From contig URVL01000003.1 in assembly GCA_900551265.1 (NCBI GenBank), positions 1 to 48,380 on the forward strand: a DNA stretch of 48,380 bases, read 5' to 3'. Positions 31,946 through 41,500 of this stretch are shown here, in pieces. This stretch comes from an uncultured Eubacteriales bacterium (GTDB taxonomy: Bacteria > Bacillota > Clostridia > Oscillospirales > QAMX01). Every line of letters starts with the position of its first letter. Positions within the stretch are counted from its first letter, which is position 1. The notes below the pieces were generated by a model. It was not told the DNA's origin. It did no database searches and was given only the letters and a program-made list of their open reading frames with translations. The position numbers and the translations under genes were made by a program.

Positions 31946-33055
31946 GTGAAAGTTCTAATCTTGTCCGTGTCGACCGGGTATGGCCACCATGCTACGGCCG
32001 GGGCGCTGGCGGAAAGTCTGAAAAACCGCGGCGCAGAAGTGGAAGTGGTTGATATTTACGAAAAAATCAACCGTCTTTTCCAGCACGGACTCTCAAAAGG
32101 ATATCTTGTGACCATGAAATATCTGAAAACCGGTTACCGTGTTGCCTACCGTTACCTGGAAAAGCGTCCGCCGGAAACGTCAGAGTATTCCATGACGAGT
32201 TTTATCAACACGCTCATGGGCATGAAATTTTCCACCTTTATCGACGATTATGCGCCGGATATCGTCATTTGTACGCATCCCTTTGCCGCACAGCTTGTCA
32301 ATGAGATGAAACGGCGCGACTGGCTGGCTGCTCCCGTCATCGGCATTGTAACAGACTACACACTCCCGCCCATCTGGTCGGACGTATCCTTCGTCGACTA
32401 TATCGTACTGCCCAGCGAAGTGTTTATTCCGCGCTGTAAAAAACGCGGTATTGCAGAAAATCGGATTAAACCGTTCGGCATTCCGGTGCGGCATAAATTT
32501 TCCGTAAAGGAACCGAAAGAGGAGGTCCGCCGCCGTTTAAACCTGCGCCCGGAATCGCCCGTCATGCTCATCATGAGCGGCAGTATGGGGTACGGCAACA
32601 TCAAAGACATCGCCGGACAAGTGCACGAAACGCATAACGAATTGCAGTTGCTTGTCGTCTGCGGCACCAACAAAACGCAGTATGAAAAGCTGAAGCCATA
32701 TGAGTCGCCGGATTTCCGGATTTTTTCATTTGTCGATAATATCGACGAAATGATGGACGCCGCCGATTGTATCATTACAAAGCCCGGCGGATTGACCATC
32801 AGCGAGGCATTGGCAAAAGAGTTGCCGATGATTCTGCTTTCCCCCATTCCGGGACACGAGGAGCGCAATGTCGAATTCCTTTTAAACGGCGGTATGGCGC
32901 TGCGCGTAACCAAAACCTTCCCGGTTGATGAAGCTATCTATCAGCTCTATGCGAACCCGGAGCGTATCAGACTGATGGAAGAGAGCATACGTCTTTACCA
33001 TAAGCCACACGCCTCAGAAGATCTTGCGGAGTTTGTCATGACATTACAGCCATGA
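31946..33055 (+). CDS. MGDG synthase/UgtP-like diacylglycerol glycosyltransferase
   Basis: A 369-residue GT-B glycosyltransferase of the family that transfers a sugar from a UDP-sugar to diacylglycerol, giving membrane glycolipids and lipoteichoic-acid anchors. The N-terminal MGDG_synth domain opens with LILSVSTGYGHHATAGALAESL and contains CTHPFAAQLVNEM and the GIPVRHKF hinge. The C-terminal GT28-type domain has IMSGSMGYGNI and the nucleotide-sugar site TKPGGLTISEAL followed by PIPGHEERNVEFLL. The start is GTG 31946, with GGAGGGG upstream. The sugar and whether it acts processively are not predictable from sequence. Confidence 0.88.
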   Translation: MKVLILSVSTGYGHHATAGALAESLKNRGAEVEVVDIYEKINRLFQHGLSKGYLVTMKYLKTGYRVAYRYLEKRPPETSEYSMTSFINTLMGMKFSTFIDDYAPDIVICTHPFAAQLVNEMKRRDWLAAPVIGIVTDYTLPPIWSDVSFVDYIVLPSEVFIPRCKKRGIAENRIKPFGIPVRHKFSVKEPKEEVRRRLNLRPESPVMLIMSGSMGYGNIKDIAGQVHETHNELQLLVVCGTNKTQYEKLKPYESPDFRIFSFVDNIDEMMDAADCIITKPGGLTISEALAKELPMILLSPIPGHEERNVEFLLNGGMALRVTKTFPVDEAIYQLYANPERIRLMEESIRLYHKPHASEDLAEFVMTLQP

Positions 33056-33143
33056 CAAATCCAGTTGCCGGTGGAAGATCGATCAGATACGGATCAAGCG
33101 TTTTGCAAAACGCGTTCTCCCATCCTGTGCAGCCAAAGTACAT

Positions 33144-33182
33144 AAACCGCTTGAAAAGCATACGCTTTCCAAGCGGTTTTTT
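33144..33182. terminator. Bidirectional terminator
   Basis: A stem of ten outer pairs (AAACCGCTTG with CAAGCGGTTT) and an inner hairpin with an ATAC loop (33144-33179), then TTT. It lies between the glycosyltransferase gene (+) and ricT (-). Confidence 0.85.
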
Positions 33183-34045
33183 CACTCCTCCAGCTCCTGT
33201 TCGGCGTCGTGGGCACGAGAATTTCCGCGGCCGCCGGGCGCCTTCATGACGCGGCACTCGCTGATCGGATAAGTCTTTGGCAGCTCCCCCGGTTTGTCAA
33301 ACCGCACCTTGCACTGCTGCTTCAAAAGGTTTACTTCCATAATCGTTCCAACACCATTGGGCGTTTGCACAACGGAATCCACCTTTGGACTCTTGCGAAT
33401 CAGGTCTTCATAAGCTTCCTGCTCATATTTCAAACAGCACATGAGCCGCGAACAATTACCGGATATCTTGGTCGGATTCAGGGAAAGGCCCTGCTCCTTC
33501 GCCATCTTAATTGATACGGGATGGAAATCGTCGAGAAACGACGCACAGCACAGCGGTCTGCCACACACGCCAAGTCCGCCATACATTTTTGCCTCGTCGC
33601 GCACGCCAATCTGCCGCAACTCAATGCGGATCCGGAATACAGACGCCAGGTCTTTAACCAGATCACGGAAGTCTACGCGGCCGTCGGCCGTAAAATAAAA
33701 GAGCAGCTTACTTCCATCAAACGCATACTCTGCATCAATCAGCTTCATATCAAGCTTATGTGCAGCAATTTTCTTCTCACATACGGCAAAGGCATCCTTC
33801 GCACGTTCTTCATTCCGTTTTGCAACGGCAAGATCCTCCTCCGTCGCCATGCGCAGAACCTTGCGCAATGGCTGGACAAGTTCCGCCTCTTCAACCGTGC
33901 GGTTTTCCAACCACACTTCGCAAAGTTCAATTCCGCGCGCAGTTTCCACCACCACGCGGTCTCCTTTGCTGAACTTTAACCCTGCAGGATCAAAATAATA
34001 AATTTTTCCGGTTCTTTTGAACCGTACGCCAATAATTTCTATCAA
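33182..34045 (-). CDS. ricT: Regulatory iron-sulfur complex subunit RicT (YaaT, PSP1 family)
   Basis: Part of the RicAFT (YlbF-YmcA-YaaT) complex that in Bacillus binds iron-sulfur clusters and directs RNase Y maturation of mRNAs, with effects on sporulation and competence. A 287-residue PSP1-domain protein. The cysteine-rich signature is in two blocks, GVCGRPLCCASFL at about 157-169 and NCSRLMCCLKYEQ at about 197-209. It follows holB and darA as in Bacillus. The start is TTG at 34045, eight bases after GGAG. Its stop touches the bidirectional terminator. Confidence 0.92.
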   Translation of the reverse strand: MIEIIGVRFKRTGKIYYFDPAGLKFSKGDRVVVETARGIELCEVWLENRTVEEAELVQPLRKVLRMATEEDLAVAKRNEERAKDAFAVCEKKIAAHKLDMKLIDAEYAFDGSKLLFYFTADGRVDFRDLVKDLASVFRIRIELRQIGVRDEAKMYGGLGVCGRPLCCASFLDDFHPVSIKMAKEQGLSLNPTKISGNCSRLMCCLKYEQEAYEDLIRKSPKVDSVVQTPNGVGTIMEVNLLKQQCKVRFDKPGELPKTYPISECRVMKAPGGRGNSRAHDAEQELEE

Positions 34046-34063
34046 ATTCGTGACTCCATAATG

Positions 34064-34885
34064 TTATTTCTCCGCGAAAAATTCCGCAGGTATTGTCCCC
34101 AGCAAGTGCGCCGGACCAACGTTTCCCTCGTTCAGTGCAGCGCGCCGCTGAATCATCCTTGTCAACCGGACAAGCCGCGCAAGCGGTAAGCGGGCAAGCT
34201 CCCGCACACAATCATCCTCCGGCGGGCTCGCACCCGCGCCGGCGCGGAGCGCCTGTTCCAGCAAATCCAAAACTGCCGTAAAAAAACCGCCGAGCTGCGC
34301 GCGTTTCAGTTTTTCATATTTGTAACAGAACGACAAAAGAGACAGCTCGCTCTCCTCCGTCACAGCAGCGGCAAATTCCGCTGCAAGCGCGTAGGATTCG
34401 CCGTCCACAGGCGGCGCTTCTTCTCCGCCCGCCGTACCGCCGATTACAACGCAGCGCGAACGCACCGTCTGTAAAAGAGAGAGGACGCTATCGCACAAAA
34501 GAATGAAATATACGCCCTCGGGCGGTTCTTCAAACAACTTAAGAGCCGCGTTCTGCGCGGCTCCATTCATGTTCTGCGCATGCAGGATGATATATACTTT
34601 CCGTTCGCCTTCCAGCGGCGCCACATAAGCGTCACGCCGCAGAGCGCGCACATCGTCCACGACAATATCCCGTTCTTCACGGTCCAGGAGCTGCACATCC
34701 GGGTGGATACCTTCCCGGATACGGCGGCAAGCGTCGCAGGTACAATTTTGTTTTCCGCAAACGATTACCGCAGCGGCTTCGCGTGCAAACCGCAGCGCCG
34801 CCGCACTATCGTGCTCGACAAGTACGGCGTGCGGCCAGTCACCATCCCGCGGCAAAAACGGCAAAAGTCCCTCAAACTCTGTCAA
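34064..34885 (-). CDS. holB: DNA polymerase III delta-prime subunit
   Basis: Clamp-loader subunit that, with tau and delta, opens and loads the sliding clamp. A 273-residue protein with the four-cysteine zinc motif at 43-53 (CGKQNCTCDAC), sensor-like NAALKLFEEPPEG and the arginine-finger motif TVRSRC. The Walker A region is degenerate, as is normal for delta-prime in Firmicutes. It is shorter than most (about 320). The TTG start at 34885 lies within the last codons of darA (14-base overlap), so it is translationally coupled. Confidence 0.85.
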   Translation of the reverse strand: MTEFEGLLPFLPRDGDWPHAVLVEHDSAAALRFAREAAAVIVCGKQNCTCDACRRIREGIHPDVQLLDREERDIVVDDVRALRRDAYVAPLEGERKVYIILHAQNMNGAAQNAALKLFEEPPEGVYFILLCDSVLSLLQTVRSRCVVIGGTAGGEEAPPVDGESYALAAEFAAAVTEESELSLLSFCYKYEKLKRAQLGGFFTAVLDLLEQALRAGAGASPPEDDCVRELARLPLARLVRLTRMIQRRAALNEGNVGPAHLLGTIPAEFFAEK

Positions 34886-35195
34886 AGCGTTCTACATTGA
34901 GCACGAACAGAGTCGCACCGCCAACCGTAACCTCGACAGGCATGGAGGGCAAATAGCTCGTACCGATATCGGTTGTCGTAGGCACTACCTGCTTGCGGCT
35001 ATGGGAATGCTTCTGGATGACACGGATGACATCCTCGACTTTGTTGTCGTCCACGCCGATCAGAATGGTCATATTCCCTGCGCGGAGAAAGCCGCCGGTC
35101 GTTGAAAGCTTTGTGACATGATATCCCTCATGCATCAGGGCGTTTACGACAACGTTGGCATCGTCCTGATTGATTATGGCAAGGACCATTTTCAT
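34872..35195 (-). CDS. darA: Cyclic-di-AMP receptor DarA (PstA/YaaQ, PII-like)
   Basis: A 107-residue PII-like signalling protein that binds cyclic-di-AMP as a trimer. It is recognised by MKMVLAIINQDDANVVVNAL, LSTTGGFLRAGNMTILIGVDD and the C-terminal GGATLFVLNVERFDRV, the conserved family blocks. Its effector partner is not known. The start at 35195 has GGAGG eight bases upstream; an in-frame codon at 35210 precedes that site. First gene of darA-holB-ricT. Compared with Bacillus the tmk and yaaR genes are absent from this cluster. Confidence 0.94.
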   Translation of the reverse strand: MKMVLAIINQDDANVVVNALMHEGYHVTKLSTTGGFLRAGNMTILIGVDDNKVEDVIRVIQKHSHSRKQVVPTTTDIGTSYLPSMPVEVTVGGATLFVLNVERFDRV

Positions 35196-35228
35196 ACTGT
35201 CATCCTCCAATCATTAAGTTACAAGTTA

Positions 35229-35257
35229 AGTATACCAGTTTTCCTGTTAAATTTCAA
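35229..35257 (-). promoter_or_regulatory. Sigma-A promoter of darA-holB-ricT
   Basis: Minus-strand TTGAAA (35257-35252), 17-bp spacer, TATACT (35234-35229). Confidence 0.75.
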
Positions 35258-35334
35258 TGCTTTTTTGTATAAAGATTACATTTATTTTTGCAATATTGGG
35301 CCGGATTCCGCTGTTTTTCGAAAAAAAGGCCCGC

Positions 35335-36429
35335 CTACTCGTAAATACGCTCCAAAAGGGGATTCGCGTAGATGGGATTCAGCTCAAAGGAAACCTCATC
35401 GCCCACCTCGCAGGGCACTTTCGTCACGTTTACAATCGTGTGCACCATTCCGATATGTCCCAACACCGGCGCACGCTTGCCCCGAACCGTCACATAGACG
35501 CGCTTTCGTTTTAATAAAAGCTTCAAGTCTCCAAAAAGATATCTTAACTTATCCCGGAACCGGAAAATATCGTGCTCACGCGCCACCAGGAAACCATCGC
35601 TGTATCCAAAGGGCACCACTGCGATACGCGTCGGAACCTTTGCACGAAACGCCGCGCCGTATCCCACCGTACTTCCGGCCTCCAGCCAGCGCACTTCTGT
35701 AACTGTCGCCATTCCATGGCCCACCGGCTGTAAGCCGGACGCGCCGCGTCCGGCCACACGGCCCAGAAAAGCCGAACCAATCCTTACGGCGTCCGTCCCG
35801 CTGATATCATGGCCAAACAGGAACGCGGAGTTTGCAAAATGTATGATACCCGGATCAAATCCTGCGGCATGGATTGCCTCCGCGGCCGCAAGAAGAGCTT
35901 TCAACTGGTCGTCGGCCGTATGCCCTCCTGAAAACGCCATGTTGCTGTGTGAATATATGCCGGAAACAGCGATCTTGGGCATAAAACGAAAGATTGAGAG
36001 GATTTTATCCGTTTCGCTCTCCCGGAAACCGTACCGTCCCATACCGGTATCAATTTTGATATGCGCCTCCACAACCTCGCCGCGCTTTTCCGCCATCCCG
36101 TTTAATACCACAGCGGCTTCATAGGACCCAATCGTCGCGACGGCCTTGGCCTCCAGGATATCTGCAATGTCGCGTTCATCGGCAGTCGAACGCATTACGA
36201 GAATCTCCTCGTCGATGAAGCCCGCCAGCCGGAGTTTTATGGCATCCGTAGGCTCCGTTACGGCAAAGCGTTCAATGCCGCAGTCGCGCAGTTCGTGCGC
36301 AAACTGAAGCATGCCAAGTCCATAACCATTGCCCTTCAGCACAGCGTAAACCGCGCGGCCGTCCGCTTTTCGCTTGACCACGTCAATGTTATTTCTAAGC
36401 CTGTCCCTTTCTACAACATACGCTTTCAT
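35335..36429 (-). CDS. alr: Alanine racemase, divergent
   Basis: PLP enzyme interconverting L- and D-alanine for peptidoglycan. A 364-residue fold-type III protein with the PLP lysine K32 (AVLKGNGYGLG), KIDTGMGRYGF, the pyridine-nitrogen arginine region VRIGSAFLGR, and the second catalytic base in the GYGAAF motif (about Y256). The segment normally VGRxCMDQxMxDV is VLGHIGMVHTIVNVT, lacking the aspartate that follows the conserved methionine, so substrate preference could differ (for example serine). It follows femAB by 18 bases in the same operon. The start has GGAGG ten bases upstream. Confidence 0.85.
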   Translation of the reverse strand: MKAYVVERDRLRNNIDVVKRKADGRAVYAVLKGNGYGLGMLQFAHELRDCGIERFAVTEPTDAIKLRLAGFIDEEILVMRSTADERDIADILEAKAVATIGSYEAAVVLNGMAEKRGEVVEAHIKIDTGMGRYGFRESETDKILSIFRFMPKIAVSGIYSHSNMAFSGGHTADDQLKALLAAAEAIHAAGFDPGIIHFANSAFLFGHDISGTDAVRIGSAFLGRVAGRGASGLQPVGHGMATVTEVRWLEAGSTVGYGAAFRAKVPTRIAVVPFGYSDGFLVAREHDIFRFRDKLRYLFGDLKLLLKRKRVYVTVRGKRAPVLGHIGMVHTIVNVTKVPCEVGDEVSFELNPIYANPLLERIYE

Positions 36430-36447
36430 TTCAAGGGCGCCTCCATC

Positions 36448-37509
36448 TTACTTGTTCTGATTTTTGTGCATATACCGAATTTTGCGAAGCCGCCTGTACA
36501 CATGCTGTCCATTTTCCACCAGCGCATATACCGGCCGGTTCAGCACAAGATTCATCTCGCCCACAAATTCGCAGAAATCGCCGTTAAAGCCCTTTTTAAA
36601 CCGGTAAAGACCATAAAGCGGGTTATCCTCAGAGAGATCGCCCGATACGCCGCGGAAATCATAGATCCGGCTTCCCTTTTCAATGGCCCAGCGTATCATT
36701 TCCCACTGCAATAGATAGTTTGGCATCACATTGCGCGACTCATTCGAGGATGCGCCGTAGAGATACCACACTTTGTCGCCATACCAAATGGCAAGCGTGC
36801 CGGCAACCGGCCTGTCCCCATAAAACGCCATGTAAAGTCTGGCGTGTTCACCCAATACATCGAGCATCTTGGCAAAATAATCTGCGCCGCGGGTGATAAA
36901 GCCATCCCGTATTCCAGTTTCGTACATAATACGCGCAAAGTCCGGAACCATTTCCTTTCCGCACACACGCACGGTAACGCCCCTGCGTACTGCCAGACGT
37001 ATATTATAGCGCGTTTTCTGCTGGAAGGAAGCCATCAGCTCATCTTCGCCGCGGTCGTCCATACGGATGCGAAATACATATCGCGGCTGCACGCCCTCGA
37101 AGTTCTTACTGCCCTCGCTGATACGAAAGCCCTCGGCGCGCATGATGTCCGCAAACGCCGTATCCGATGAGAGTACGGCGGGATCCATCTTGAGCTCATA
37201 GCTATGGTACCGTTTTGCAAGCTGCCGTGCGCCGGAAACAAGTTCTCTGATTGTCTCCCTGTCGTGCGGATCACAGACCGGCGCACGTCCGGCATACATG
37301 ATCGTCCACGGTACCACGGGCAGGCGGCGGATCAGAATACTCATTGCGCCGCGGATTGTGCCATCCGCACCGCGGGAGATCACGCCTTCCCACATCCAAT
37401 TATCCTTCACCTTGCCCCAAAGGTAAGACTGCATAAAGTGCCCATACGGGTGGGACATGACAAACGCCTCATATTCCTCCCGATTTTTTTCTGTTACAAA
37501 TTCGATCAA
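36448..37509 (-). CDS. FemAB-family peptidoglycan bridge aminoacyltransferase
   Basis: A 353-residue protein with the tandem GNAT-fold layout of FemX/FemAB, which add amino acids from aminoacyl-tRNA to the lipid-linked peptidoglycan stem peptide. Typical blocks: HPYGHFMQSYLWGKVK near residue 20, LKMDPAV near 105, QQKTRYNIRLAVRRGV near 165, and a C-terminal WYLYGASSNESRN...YDFRGVSG region. It lacks the long coiled-coil arm of staphylococcal FemA. Paired with alr, it would help build the wall cross-bridge; the amino acid added is unknown. TTG start at 37509, nine bases after GGAGG. Confidence 0.88.
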   Translation of the reverse strand: MIEFVTEKNREEYEAFVMSHPYGHFMQSYLWGKVKDNWMWEGVISRGADGTIRGAMSILIRRLPVVPWTIMYAGRAPVCDPHDRETIRELVSGARQLAKRYHSYELKMDPAVLSSDTAFADIMRAEGFRISEGSKNFEGVQPRYVFRIRMDDRGEDELMASFQQKTRYNIRLAVRRGVTVRVCGKEMVPDFARIMYETGIRDGFITRGADYFAKMLDVLGEHARLYMAFYGDRPVAGTLAIWYGDKVWYLYGASSNESRNVMPNYLLQWEMIRWAIEKGSRIYDFRGVSGDLSEDNPLYGLYRFKKGFNGDFCEFVGEMNLVLNRPVYALVENGQHVYRRLRKIRYMHKNQNK

Positions 37510-37576
37510 GACTGCTTTCCTCCAAAAGCCGGCAGGTCAAGCGTCCGTACCAGCTTTTTTATAATACTCCAAGAAT

Positions 37577-37605
37577 ATTATCCCACATCCCCGAGATTCA
37601 GTCAA
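37577..37605 (-). promoter_or_regulatory. Sigma-A promoter of femAB-alr
   Basis: Minus-strand TTGACT (37605-37600), 17-bp spacer, GATAAT (37582-37577). Confidence 0.75.
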
Positions 37606-37718
37606 CGAAATTTTATTTATTTGCTGAATTCGTGAAATATATAAGACGCACCGTTGCCTACTGCATATGATTTCTTTTGCAGGGATCAAACGGCCTTGCT
37701 AAACTGTCTGTATTTTAC

Positions 37719-37746
37719 TTGCAATATATAACGGATGTGTTATACT
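37719..37746 (+). promoter_or_regulatory. Sigma-A promoter of the XRE regulator
   Basis: TTGCAA (37719-37724), 16-bp spacer, TATACT (37741-37746). A small hairpin, AGCCC-GATT-GGGCT, lies in the leader at 37753-37766. Confidence 0.7.
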
Positions 37747-37794
37747 ATACAGGAGCCCGATTGGGCTGCAGAAAAATGATAAGAAGGTAATTGC

Positions 37795-38472
37795 ATGGCA
37801 GAAGCATTCCCACGAACACTCTCCCTCCTGCGCAAAGAGCGCGGAATCAGCCAGAGGAGCGCCGCAGAAGCGCTGCACGTATCACAGGCGCTGTTATCTC
37901 ACTATGAAAACGGAGCGCGCGAGCCGAGCTATGATTTTCTCATACGGGCCGCGTCTTACTATCATGTCTCAACGGACTATCTGTTAGGGCTCACCATGTC
38001 GCGTGAACGCAGCGAAGATATTCTTTTAGGCGACATGTCTGATGACGGAAATCAGGATTCTTCTCCCAAATTGAAGCTGCTCGTCAACTCTGTCAATCTG
38101 GTTTATGATCTTCTGCGCAGCATTAAAAATTCTGTTTTTACCGAACGGGTGGAAGAATATCTTATTCTGGCGGTCTATAAAGTCTTCCGTTACCTGTATA
38201 TGTCCTATCCGGGTACAAAGGATGAGCTCTTTTCCGTACCGTTCTCTTCTTTCTCCGAACTTGTCGATATTGAGATGAAACGTGCTGAACTTGAGATTAA
38301 GCTCCAGTCCAACGCGCTTTCCAATTCCAAGCTCGGCGGATCCGGGATGTCCTACGACCTTCTGAAACAGAAATATCCGGAGCATAGCCGGTATGCCATG
38401 CCTCTTCTTTACGACGCCGGCGAATATCTCATGCCCAGCGGTGAAAAGCGTGAGCACAGAAAGCGCGTCTGA
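37795..38472 (+). CDS. XRE-family helix-turn-helix transcriptional regulator
   Basis: A 225-residue protein. Residues 5-65 form a Cro/C1-type helix-turn-helix (LSLLRKERGISQRSAAEALHV, then LLSHYENGAREPSYDFLIRAA). The C-terminal 150 residues are helical with hydrophobic patches (EEYLILAVYKVFRYLYMSY) and no recognised ligand-binding family; they may serve in dimerisation or sensing. AAGAAGG lies seven bases before the ATG. It is monocistronic, with promoter and terminator. The neighbouring glucan-synthase gene converges on it, so regulation of that gene is possible but not indicated by position. Confidence 0.85.
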   Translation: MAEAFPRTLSLLRKERGISQRSAAEALHVSQALLSHYENGAREPSYDFLIRAASYYHVSTDYLLGLTMSRERSEDILLGDMSDDGNQDSSPKLKLLVNSVNLVYDLLRSIKNSVFTERVEEYLILAVYKVFRYLYMSYPGTKDELFSVPFSSFSELVDIEMKRAELEIKLQSNALSNSKLGGSGMSYDLLKQKYPEHSRYAMPLLYDAGEYLMPSGEKREHRKRV

Positions 38473-38513
38473 TATCTTTTCCTCATATTCCGATTCTGGC
38501 GGCGGACAGCCGC

Positions 38514-38545
38514 ATCCCCCGGACAGTTTGTCCGGGGGATTTTTT
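38514..38545 (+). terminator. Terminator of the XRE regulator gene
   Basis: A perfect 12-bp stem (38514-38525 with 38529-38540), GTT loop and six T residues. The minus-strand side has no T run, so it probably does not terminate the glucan-synthase transcript. Confidence 0.9.
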
Positions 38546-41500
38546 ACGGCAGTACAAATTCCGCACGAATGTCTTCGCCGGCCTCCGGCAGCCCGACGGC
38601 GTCCGACGGTCTGCCGTTTACCGTCAAACCTGCCGTACCGCCACGCCGCACCTCCAGCACAACGTGCCCACCATTTACTTCCATTTCCACAGCAAACCCT
38701 TTCCACGATTCGGGTATATGCGGATCTACATATAGCTTTCCGCGTTCAAAGCGCAAGCCAAGCAGTTCGCGCAATGCCGTCTGAAGATACCACCCTGCTG
38801 CGCCCGTATAAATACTCCAGCCGCCGCGGCCATAAAGCCCGTCCGCCGCATAGACGTCCGCTGCAAGGTAGTAGGGTTCGGTCAGGTACCGCGCGCCACG
38901 TTCAGACGGCAGCAGCGTCAGGAGCATAGCCGCCGCCTGTTCCGTCATCCCGGCGCGAAAAAGTCCCATTGCAAGCCAGATTGCACCGTGGGTATACTGC
39001 CCGCCGTTTTCACGAATACCGGGCGGGTATGCCTTAATATAACCTGGAGACTGTGCGGAATCCCTGGTAAAAGGCGGCGTAAAAAGCCGCACGACGGGAT
39101 TTCCGTCCCACAATTGAGAGACAGCGCTCTCCAGCGCGGTTCTCTGCATGGCCGCGCGGTTCTCGTCAGACGGCGACGGATCAGCCAGCGCTGCAAACGC
39201 CTGTGAGATGGCGTCGATGCGGCACGCGTCCGCTTGCGCGGAGCCGAGTGGTTCGCCATTATCATAGCGCCCGCGCAGGAACCACCGCCCGTCCCACGCG
39301 CGGTACGCGGCGTCCGTCAAAAGGTCCGCAAACGCCGTCCAGGCAAGCGCATGCGTCTCGTCGCCGCGTACACGTGCTTCGGCCGACATCCCGGTAAGCA
39401 CCATCGCGCCAAACCAGGAAAGCCAGACGCTTTCGCCGCGTCCCTCGACGCCGACACGGTTCATCGCGTCGTTCCAGTCTCCTCCGCCAATGAGAGCCAG
39501 GCCGCTCGGTCCCGTCCCACGACGTACAAAACAATCCGCCGCGCGCACGCAGTGTCCCCACATGCTTTCACGCAAATCGTTTGCTTTTTCCGGCGTACCG
39601 AAACGCTCCAACCGTCCAGGTTCCAGCTCCGCTTCCCGAATATATGGCGCCTCGCGCTCGAAAAACGCTCTGTCCCCGGAAGCTCTCAGGTAGGTAAGCG
39701 CCGTATACGGCAAAAACAGCAGGTCGTCCGTCATGCGCGTGCGTACGCCGCGCTCTGATACAAGCCGGTCATGACGGCGGTCCGGATGCCACCAGTGCTG
39801 CACGTCGCCCTCCAGATACTGGTGCGCCGCCGCACGCAGAAGCTGGACGCGTACAAGACGGTACCGTTCCTCATGCGGCGGAAGGGCCAGTAAAGAGAGC
39901 GCATCCTGGAGCTGATCGCGGAAGCCGTAGGCGCCGGAACTCTGGTACATGGACGTACGTGCAAACAGGCGGCCCGCAATTACCTGATAGGCGTTAAATC
40001 CATTCAAATAGTGGTTTAGACGCATATCCGGCGTTTTTATATGAACGTCGCTCACAAGGCCGCGCCAGTAGGACAGCGTGCGCTCCAGTTCTTCGGCAGC
40101 TTTTTCATAATCCGCCAGGTCCGTCAAAAGGCCGAGCGCCGCCTCTTGCGAAGCACAGCCGCAGACGATGACGGCGCGAAAAATTTCACCCCTGTGTTCC
40201 GTCGGGATTTCCGCCGCAATACAGGGCAGAAGGCCTGCGCCTGTCTTATAGCGCAGGATGCCGCTTCGGTAGTCCGCCTCGTCACAGGTAAACCGTTCCG
40301 GCGCCGGGTGCGACGTAAAGGCAAACGCATAGGGTGCAAAGAGACGGTTTGCGCCGTTTTTCGCGTAGATCACATGTTTTTGTGCACTGAACACGGTTGT
40401 CACCTGCCCATCCGGCCGCTCTCCCATCTGCAAAGACATATACCAGCGCAGCCGCGCGCTTCGGGCACTTTCACCGCGCAATTCGATCATCATCACGCGC
40501 GCATTCACATGGGGATGCACATAAGCCGTCAGCCGTGTACGAAGTCCCGGGAGTTCGCGTTCCCATATGGCCGCACCCGGCAAAAACCGCACGCGGCTCT
40601 GCTCATCCCGTGCAAACAGGCTGTGCGCCTCTCCGTCTACGAGTACCTCCAGCGTCTCCGGCCCCGCAACGGCCAGAGGATCATTCACCCACTCGCATAT
40701 CTTATTCTCACGTGCGTTGTAGTACCACACATATCCCGAACCCGAATCCGTTGCGAGATAACCAAAGCCACGGTTTGACAGCGGATGGCTCCAGACAACG
40801 GCAGGAAGCCCGCGGATATTTACGCCGCCGTCGTAAAATTCCACTTCCGGTTCCGCACTGTACGAAACCCGTTCGTGAGACCACGGCAGCAGTTTCAGTG
40901 CGTACGGTTCGGCGGGCTCACGTTCCTGCGGCGGTTCGCGCAAATCGAGGTACACGCCCGAAAAGGCTACCAGTGCGTCGTAGTCCCCGTCCTCGAGAAC
41001 GGATTCGTCAATAAAGTGTACGCCACCGCGTGTGCCGACGATGCTCTCGCCGCCCCATTCGCTCATGATTTCAAGCGCAGCGGTGCGGCAGCGGCGCATA
41101 TAGTCGCCGCCGTCATGGATCACGAGCAGCAAATCGGCATAGGCGCCGTTTAAATAGAGAAACATATGCTGCTCTAGCAGCCGTTCCTCTCGCTCACCCA
41201 TTTCTTCTCCCACGTGCACGACTATCACAGGAAGGTCTCCTGACACGCCGAACTTCCATAAAACTTCGCGGCTTTTCTTATTTCTCTCAATATATTCGGC
41301 CACGTGCCGCCGTTCCGGCGTCACAAAGCTTGCATCCCGGTACAGGCGAAAAGCCTCCTGTGCACCGTGCGGTGTGACATCGAGGATAGACAGCAGTTCC
41401 GTTATACGGTGGGCGGCCGACGTACGGTTTAAATTCAGCGCGCGCCGGGCGGCCGCACGCGCATCCTCTGCGCTTCGTCCGTACGCCAGCGAGACCGTCA

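Noticed and set aside
35260..35334. A terminator after alr built on GGGCC...GGCCC around TTTTTCGAAAAA
   Set aside because: The pairing is short and interrupted, and the T run lies inside rather than after the stem; not convincing.
38514..38540. Terminator for the glucan-synthase gene on the minus strand
   Set aside because: The hairpin is perfect, but only the plus strand has a T run, so it serves the XRE gene.
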